Origin: Punica granatum
Lineage: Eukaryota > Streptophyta > Magnoliopsida > Myrtales > Lythraceae
Direction of reading: 5' to 3'
DNA: 64,000 bases
NCBI RefSeq assembly: GCF_007655135.1
Contig: NC_045134.1
Span: forward strand, 20,608,568 to 20,672,567
In this document: piece after piece, positions 57,291-64,000 of the stretch
How positions within the stretch are numbered: position 1 is the first letter of the stretch
Layout: each line of letters opens with the position of its first letter
Translations under genes and position numbers: made by a program
The notes under the pieces: generated by a model
What the model was told of the DNA's origin: nothing
Seen by the model: only the letters and a program-made list of their open reading frames with translations
Database searches by the model: none

Positions 57291-58010
57291 AAATTCTCGT
57301 CTTTTCAATCGGATATCCGAAAAAATGATCTAGGAATACCGTTGTGTTTAGAAAATCAAACTTTAATGCATGTAAAGCCCGAAAACGTCCCATAGAGTAT
57401 TTTTTTGAAAATCTAATATTAAAGTTAAATTAAAGAAATGCCCCGATTTCAAAGGTAGTGAGTGTCGATAAATGAAGAATGTGATCGGGCACACCCTAAT
57501 GATTCTCGAGTACCGGTGGACCAAAACGGGGTGCTGATAGCATGGATAAGTAAAAGAAAAAATACAAAGAAAATAAATGAAAAGAAGTTAGAAAAAAATA
57601 AAGAGTTGACATGTGGCAATATGTGCAAGAGTTTTAGTTATACAAGATGATCTCTTTCTCGTTGAATGGAAAGAGTTGACTTTTGACCTCAAAAGTTTTG
57701 GATGTGATTTCAAATTTTTATATAAATCTTGGTCAAATTAATGATATGTAGCTTATTTCCGATGGATATAAAGTTATATATTATAAAAAGAGAACGAATA
57801 ATTTGTCTAACTTTCAATTTTCATTTTGGCCCATAAAATTTAGGTTATAATTTTTAACTATCATTTAATGGAGGATATTATTGTGATTTCATCACAATAA
57901 CCACCCATTTCTCCCACTTTTCTCTCCCTCTCATTCAGACTAGACTCCATATACCTTGCATTCTTCTATATAACACGTGACTTTCTTATTTTGATTGGCC
58001 AAACAAAATT
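57291..58010 (+). other. Distal upstream DNA of GLP2, missing from block 1
   Basis: It has repeat-like sequence to about 57650, then AT-rich DNA with a CT-rich tract (57910-57940) and a second TATA-like CTATATAACACGTGAC at 57966-57981 that contains another CACGTG. No gene. Because block 1 lacks it, the two germin genes have different distal upstream regions. Confidence 0.6.
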
Positions 58011-58129
58011 AGTGTTTTTCTTTTGGGTTGCGATCATGGAAGGAATCATCCATTACGTATGCGAATCAACAAAATCTGATTCCACACGTCACATATATAA
58101 TTCTGGATGTTCTTTTTCGTTCAACTGGT

Positions 58130-58135
58130 CACGTG
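58130..58135 (+). promoter_or_regulatory. G-box upstream of GLP2
   Basis: CACGTG conserved with 19134-19139, 31 bp before the TATA box. Confidence 0.5.
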
Positions 58136-58166
58136 TGTATTGATCTGGTGAATGCCTCTCAGCTAT

Positions 58167-58176
58167 CTATAAATAG
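58167..58176 (+). promoter_or_regulatory. TATA box of GLP2
   Basis: CTATAAATAG, about 100 bp before the ATG, identical to GLP1. Confidence 0.75.
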
Positions 58177-58276
58177 GGCTTGCTATATGTGCTTCAATCC
58201 CTCACAGCCGAAGCTACTCTATCCAACAATAATTGCATACCTAGTTTTCTCCAATACATTTATATAACTTGGTCCA

Positions 58277-59024
58277 ATGAAGCTCTTTGTAGTCCTTCTC
58301 GTGTGTGCTTTCGCGATCTCTAGCAGCTTTGCATCTGATCCTAGTCCACTTCAGGACATTTGTGTGGCTATAAGAGAGCCCAAAGATGCTGGTATTTCCA
58401 TATCTATATCTATATTTTTACATTTCTGTGATATATATGTAAACTGGCATGATTCCCCGTACATGCATGGGTCTTTCGAGTCAAGTTACTACCATGCAGA
58501 ATACAACATGGATACATAAATATAACTATTTTTGGGCTAGTTGATACATATATAACCATTTGGTTAGATAGAAGTATTGATACTTTTAAGCTTTCTGCAA
58601 GTTGTATCTATGAATTTCGCTTGATAAATTCGCCTCCATGAGAACAATATATGCTCCAAATTCATACTGTGACTGTTAGCATTCATTTATGACCCATTTT
58701 TGTCATGCACTTTCCTTTTACTTGAAAAAGATCTTGTGTATAACATATATACCGCGTGGAGTAGTGTCACAAGACACAAAAAATATTTTTATTTTTTTTT
58801 ACAAAATTCTAAAAACCAAAAGGATTTGGTGATACTTATATTGGCTCATGATACCACTTGGCACATGTATTCATTATATACAACACTTTCTCCTTCTTAC
58901 CTATCTTCTTTCCCCAATTTTTCTAGAATTTTCTAGAATATGCACGCCCAAAACGAGGATCATTCATTTTTTGATAAGAAAATAATATTTATTTGTATAT
59001 CACCCAAAAGATAATATCTATCTA

Positions 59025-59062
<38 letters not shown>

Positions 59063-60474
59063 ACTAAAAAGAAAATATTTGTTTGTTTCTCACAATATTC
59101 AGAACTTTAGAACGTTATAGTATTTATATTTATATTACAACTATATGATCCATCGTTCTTTATTTTCACTTTTAAAATGCCTAATATCATGTAAACTTGA
59201 TTACAGAGGTTTTATATTTTCTTTTTATCATTCATTAAAAATTGAATTAACAATAAATATTAAACTATTAAAGTACAAAAATAGTAACAATGATAACACC
59301 CAAGAAAGAATATTTGATTATCTCTCTTGATACCCAAAATTTTAGAAATTTGTAGTTTTTATATTACAATTATACAACTTTTGAATTGTTCAATTTTATT
59401 ATTAAAATGCCTAGCTAATATAATAAAACGGAAATTACGAAGTTTTTTCTTTTTCTTTTATTATTCATTAAAAATAAATTATAAAATAATAGATTAAAAT
59501 CTTAAGTAAAAGAAAAGCAAGGAATTTAATTTTAAATTGCCTAATGAAACAAACAGTCTTTTTTTTTAACCAGCGGAAATTGAACAAAGTATATAATGTG
59601 ATAAATTAATTTATTAAAATAAAGCAAAATGAAAAAATAGTTGCAAGAGTATTTAAAAAATGCCATACTCTCTTTGGTAATCTTAAAAATGTACAATCTG
59701 ATTTGTTGTTATAAAGAGAGAGAGAGAGAGATAGATAGATAGATAGATAGATTTTTATGGATATGACCATCTTTTTTACGTATAACGTATCCTACAATAT
59801 GCATGTATATACTAGAACAAAGCTTCCATTTAATTCGAACTTGCCTGGAGGGAATGATGCATCCTTTTTGTGCACATATAATCATTACCAATGTTCTAAT
59901 TTTCAATCTTTATGCAGTGTTTGTGAATGGAAAATTCTGCAAGAATCCGAATCTTACAGTCGCAGATGATTTCTTCTTCCAAGGGCTCAACGTTCCCCGA
60001 AATACTGATAATAAGGTCGGGTCCTTTATCACTGGTGTCGATGCTAACTTGATTTCGGGTCTCAACACTTTAGGGGTTTCTGTGGCCCGCGTCGACTTTG
60101 CCCCTTATGGCGTGAACCCACCCCACCTCCACCCTCATTCCTCTGAGGTCCTCATGTGCATGGAGGGTGAGCTCTATGTTGGGTTCGTCTTATCGAACGT
60201 GCTCGGAAACAGGTTCATCACCAAAGTTCTGAAGCCTGGGGACTTGTTTGTCTTCCCATTAGGGATGATTCACTTCCAGCTCAACATAGGGAAGACCCCG
60301 GCAGTCGCATTCGCAAGCTTTGGCAGCCAAAATCCAGGTTTTATAACAGTTGGTAATGCGGTGTTTGGAGCTAACCCACCAATTGACCCTGAGGTCTTGA
60401 TCAAGGCATTCCCGTTGGACAAGAAAACTGTAGATTATCTCCAATCCCAGTTATGGTACAACAACCACAATTAA
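58277..60474 (+). CDS. Germin-like protein 2 (subfamily 1), one intron
   Basis: Exons 58277-58391 and 59918-60474 are joined by a phase 1 GT-AG intron of 1526 bp, giving 223 residues. The layout equals GLP1: signal peptide ending around SSSFA, cysteines in DICVA and KFCKNP, cupin box 1 PPHLHPHSSEV with the metal-binding His, His and Glu, and box 2 PGDLFVFPLGMIHFQ. I count 18 substitutions relative to GLP1. Box 1 keeps the usual Pro but has His where Arg is usual, the reverse of the change in GLP1. The product should be a secreted, oligomeric, manganese-binding wall protein. The frame and splice sites are intact, so it is probably functional. The start is fixed by the signal peptide; an in-frame start inside the intron end would lack it. 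Confidence 0.93.
58392..59917 (+). other. Intron of GLP2 with (TA)n and (GA)n(GATA)n
   Basis: It aligns with the GLP1 intron along its length. It has a longer TA run (59028-59062) and a compound (GA)n(GATA)n at 59713-59752 where GLP1 has only GA. No nested gene. Confidence 0.85.
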
Positions 60475-60630
60475 AACCAAATGAGAGAGTGAAAGAGTAT
60501 ATTGTTTATATAATTCATCAAATAAAACCGTATCGTTAAAATATATTCGATCTATGTTCTCGCAAGGTGGAAATCTTCAATATTTCTTGTATGTTTATGT
60601 ATTATGGTGGAAGTGTGGTATATCTTTCTC

Positions 60631-60636
60631 AATAAA
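60631..60636 (+). terminator. Poly(A) signal of GLP2
   Basis: AATAAA about 157 bp after the stop codon in the same context as GLP1. Confidence 0.55.
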
Positions 60637-60664
60637 AACGATGTGTTTAACTTTCATTGATCAT

Positions 60665-61549
60665 GTTATTTCTTCTATTTTAATTCCCCCAGATCGCTCT
60701 CTCTCTATCCCTCTCTCCCTCTCTCTCTCACATGAGTGGAAGGTTGAATCAATACCCAACCTCGAGACCAACCTCCCACTCGATCTCATTTTTTGACAGT
60801 GCAAGTTTCTTTGTACTGGCTCATCCATCCATATGAAAGGAGTGCAAGTTCCTTTATAAAGGAAAATTTCGACTTGGAAAATGAAATTCACAATTGAGAG
60901 GGTTTTACTTTTTAGTGAATCACTATCACTTCGACTCGAAATATGCGGGTTGAAAAGTTACTCATAGATTTAGAGTTTGTGTTGTACCACAAGGTGAGCA
61001 CAAATTGAAACCCAGATAGGGAGATTCTATGGTGCAGTCACAAAAAATAATAGTACAGCATATTCAAGTGTTTTACTAAAACTTTAAGTAAAAGTTGCTT
61101 ACGGTTTACTATTATTGTAAGTAAATTACTAATGAAGTAGGTAATTTATTAAGAATTTAAGTAACTTTATCATAATTAATTTCTCAAAATACATGTAGTT
61201 TTCTCGAAAAACACGTAAATTACTCAACAATTGATCTACTTTACTCTAATTTAAAGTAAATTACTTATATGTATGATGCAACCACTTTTAAAGTGATTGA
61301 ACCTAGACCTTTCTGCCAAGGGAAAATTATGCAACATTATGACATCAACTTGTTGCTTATATAATAGTATTAGATATTGGTTGATATTGGTGTATATTTT
61401 TTGTCACTGAAATGAAAAGATGAGTTGATGCTTATGGAGCTTATGCTTCCAATCAATTTAACCGGCTCATTCTAATGAGAAAGGTTTGAATCTGCACAAG
61501 AAGTGGAGAGTAAAACTAAGATGTAAAGGAAGAGAAGCGGAGTCACCAA
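60665..61549. other. Spacer downstream of GLP2
   Basis: Counterpart of 21700-22646, with small deletions. No gene recognised. Confidence 0.6.
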
Positions 61550-62129
61550 TCTATACATATATATATATACCTATTTTTTAGTACAATGCAATTGAAGTAC
61601 TACATATATAGACCGGAAGAATTTTGAAAGTTCTCGCGGAAAGTAAGTTCGTCTTTCACGCTCTCGAATTTCTCTTTTACTTTTTAAAAAAAATGTAAAT
61701 AAATTAATGTAAATATAGACATTACTTAATCATGAAGTAAGTAAATAAGTATGTAATAATAATCACAATAATATAACATAATAATATAATATAATATTTA
61801 TAATATAATTATTCTTAATTCAATCTTATAGGTTGATTTATAAAGTATTTAAATAGGAATTGTTACATGTGGAACTTGAATAACCCAACAATACTGTGGA
61901 TATGATGCATCCATATAATAGTATAATAAGGGTCGGTCGAAGAATACATCATATATTTTAATAAGGATATTGAATTGTTAATATTTTCAGATATTTTATA
62001 ATGATTGTATTAAATTGAAGTAGAATTTAACTATGAAGCAAGTAATATATGTTTTTCATCATATATATATATATTGTGCATGATTTTATTTATTAGTTTT
62101 CCTGTGCATTGCACGGGCAACCCTACTAC
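61550..62129 (+). mobile_element. Helitron-like non-autonomous element (copy 2)
   Basis: It starts A|TCTATACATATA, and its 3' end has the hairpin CCTGTGC-ATT-GCACGGG and then CTAC, where copy 1 has CTAG. The 5' TC is kept here and the 3' CTAG is kept in copy 1, so the ancestral element had both. Shared position shows insertion before the GLP duplication. Confidence 0.5.
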
Positions 62130-62309
62130 AATATGTATGTTAGGTGAATGGGGCTCTAATAATTATGATTTGTAGCTTTTTCTCTTTTTTTCTTTTAATA
62201 CGAAAATGTGTATTGAACCATTTCCAATAGAAAGTAAGATTACAATCCTTAGTTTTTACTAATCGCCATGAAGTTATACGGGCATTGTACGTCAAACATT
62301 CTTAAATTA

Positions 62310-63112
62310 AGTTAGAATGCATATGATACTGAAATGATAGATCATATGCTTCTTCAGGAATTGATGTGGGGGTTGACGTCAGTCTTCAGCACTCCAAGCT
62401 CCGGTTGCCTGTGCAGAAGGGAAGGCCGCCGGGGAACTTTGAAATTAGCCTTTCATAATATTTTATTTTTATAATTGTTAAAAGTCCACCTAAATATTTT
62501 TCACTTATGTAATGTTTTCTTTTTTCAGTATGAATGTTGGTATCCGGATATCCAATTGAGCCATGACTAATCCAGTAGAGCTGAGTCAGCCTACTACAGG
62601 ATAAAAGTACAATGATCCCGAATTTAGTGGGTGGCTCAAAACCAAGTCAGTTTTATGTCTCACGAAAAGCACAATGATTCCAAATCTGTAATCCTGAGTT
62701 TCCATGGTAATAAAATGCATTTTGGATGTGGAATTTGTTGAGTGACGTATGGCCGAAGATGGCCCATGGTATTGATTGGACTGTTTGCTTGGGGAAGCTT
62801 GCCAAGTTCTCGTTGTATAATTTGGTCTTCGACAATGGATTTACCGACTTTGCTAGTGGACCTGTTCCTTCGGAATGGAGAGAAGCTTCTGTCAATGCAT
62901 TTGCAGCTCGTCATCAAGCCTGGAACTAGGAGTATATTCGAATCTACTGCCATCACAAGTCCTGCTACTGTTGCTGCGACACTGCCACCCGATGTAGAGG
63001 GAGGAACAGGTCAGGTATTTTGGAGCCTATCATCGAATGGAAAATTCTTGTTTTTTTTTTTGGTGAATACATTTATTGTCCAATTTTAGCATATATCCTA
63101 CCATGTTACTTG
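62310..63112. other. Conserved segment of unknown nature (copy 2)
   Basis: Counterpart of 23480-24249. The + frame 62742-63089 is longer than in copy 1 because of extra sequence around CCTGCTACTGTTGCTGCG (62961). The family is not recognised on either strand. Confidence 0.35.
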
Positions 63113-64000
63113 TGTAGATACCTAATTTCGGTCCAGGCCCGAGCTCAAACAGAAAAAGGAGCCCCGGACCTATTATCAGTTGAAGAACGTAACTAAAAAG
63201 AAAAAGATGCTAAGGGATAACTCGAGAGGACGGCTTTCAAGACAGATCAAATAAGTCCTTGAGTTTTCTCCTTACCCGTTTCAGATATTCGGTGTCGTTT
63301 TCAAAAATAATACAGTTGTCGATGGCATTTTTTTGGGGCCCTCATCAAGAAAATCAATTTTTAAAAAAGGCGTGTGATCCTCGATATTTTGTTTTGACGA
63401 GACAGGTCCGCCGCGCGACGTCAGCGACGCCCATCTTTTCCCGCCTCACTCCACCGCCCCTGAACATTTGCCTCCTTTACAGAGAGACCCTTCCACCCTG
63501 CCTCTTCATTTCAAATGCGCTGCTTTTCACCCCTGTAAGTTCTCCTTCTTCCCAGTGACGCCCACTGGGCTGCGCCTGCTTTCCAGAAATGTTATCCCGC
63601 CGCCAGAACGTTTTAAATTGTCACAAAAACCTCCTCTAGCCCTCTTTCTCTATAAATTGAGGGCCACCTCCAATTGAAGACAACTTTTGGCAACTTCATG
63701 AGTTGAGCTCTTGCCAAGAGACCCCATATGCCAATTTAGCCCGTAGTTTTCCTGATTTAGTAAGGAGAGAACCCGAGGAGTGTCGTGACGTTCGTTCCCG
63801 AGCCTCGTGCTTCCTGAAAACAGCAAAATGAAATGTAGAACCCCACTTGGAGTGGGCTGGTCATTTCTTCCTTATTCTTTCATTTCCCGCACTCATATGT
63901 ACATATATACTTAAATACCGCATTTTACATTATCAGTTTTACATTTGGAGTTAAATTCCTACACTTTTTTTCTTCTTTTTTACATTTCTTCTCGGTTTTC
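63113..64000 (+). mobile_element. Solo-LTR counterpart, cut by window end
   Basis: It begins TGTAGATACCTAATTTCGG after the same ACTTG target sequence (63108-63112) as the LTR at 24250. After CCTCGATATTTTG it jumps to GACGAGACAGGTCCG, lacking the 540 bp found at 24520-25060 in copy 1. TATA-like CTATAAATTGAGGG is at about 63650. The right end is outside the window, so it may be a solo LTR or part of a full element. Confidence 0.8.

Overview
The window is nuclear DNA from a flowering plant, almost certainly a eudicot. It has germin-like genes with one GT-AG intron, plant LTR retrotransposons, MITEs, a Helitron-like element, AT-rich spacers and microsatellites, and no prokaryotic gene layout. I cannot name the species from sequence alone; Myrtales (for example pomegranate) is an unverified guess. 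Only two ordinary host genes look intact: the germin-like protein (GLP) genes at 19281-21474 and 58277-60474 (+). They are recent duplicates, about 92% identical in protein by my count. Everything else is transposable-element sequence, gene debris or spacer.

Layout: (1) 1-5795 and 12322-18395 are two direct copies (A and B) of a roughly 6 kb repeat unit carrying gene scraps: an aspartyl-protease (TAXi-like) piece, an M18 aminopeptidase exon piece in B only, and an unknown acidic C-terminus. Between them lies a 4983 bp solo LTR (6530-11512). Copy B carries a 582 bp hAT-type MITE whose empty site is preserved in copy A. (2) 18396-27723 is GLP block 1, carrying a Helitron-like insertion and ending in a 3474 bp solo LTR. 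(3) 27930-33490 holds gene and element debris: a longer TAXi pseudogene, a MULE-type MITE, a self-incompatibility S1-like pseudogene and a dead PIF/Harbinger element. (4) About 33493-56470 is a nest of retroelements. A minus-strand Ty1/copia element, truncated at its 3' end, has been split twice: by a 1631 bp solo LTR in the protease region (37220-38850), and by a complete 15.2 kb LTR element (39943-55162) in gag. (5) 56485-64000 is GLP block 2, which retraces block 1 up to the start of the same solo-LTR insertion.

The 15.2 kb element is the most unusual object here. It has 3.0 kb LTRs, a primer-binding site that fits tRNA-Arg, and a polypurine tract. Its single long ORF encodes a 496-residue DUF7745/plant-mobile-domain-like protein with a coiled-coil tail, and I see no gag or pol. 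A 3 kb tandem array sits just before the 3' LTR. The array repeats short GGAC-TTCG-GTCC hairpins, and a related array with perfect C(TTCG)G hairpins lies upstream in the same element. Its layout resembles Tat/Ogre-lineage elements, which have an extra 5' ORF and tandem repeats in the 3' untranslated region, but with the replication genes removed.

Relative ages can be read from the nesting. The solo LTR at 24250 and the Helitron-like element predate the GLP duplication. The hAT MITE postdates the A/B duplication. The 15.2 kb element, with near-identical LTRs, is younger than the copia element it interrupts.
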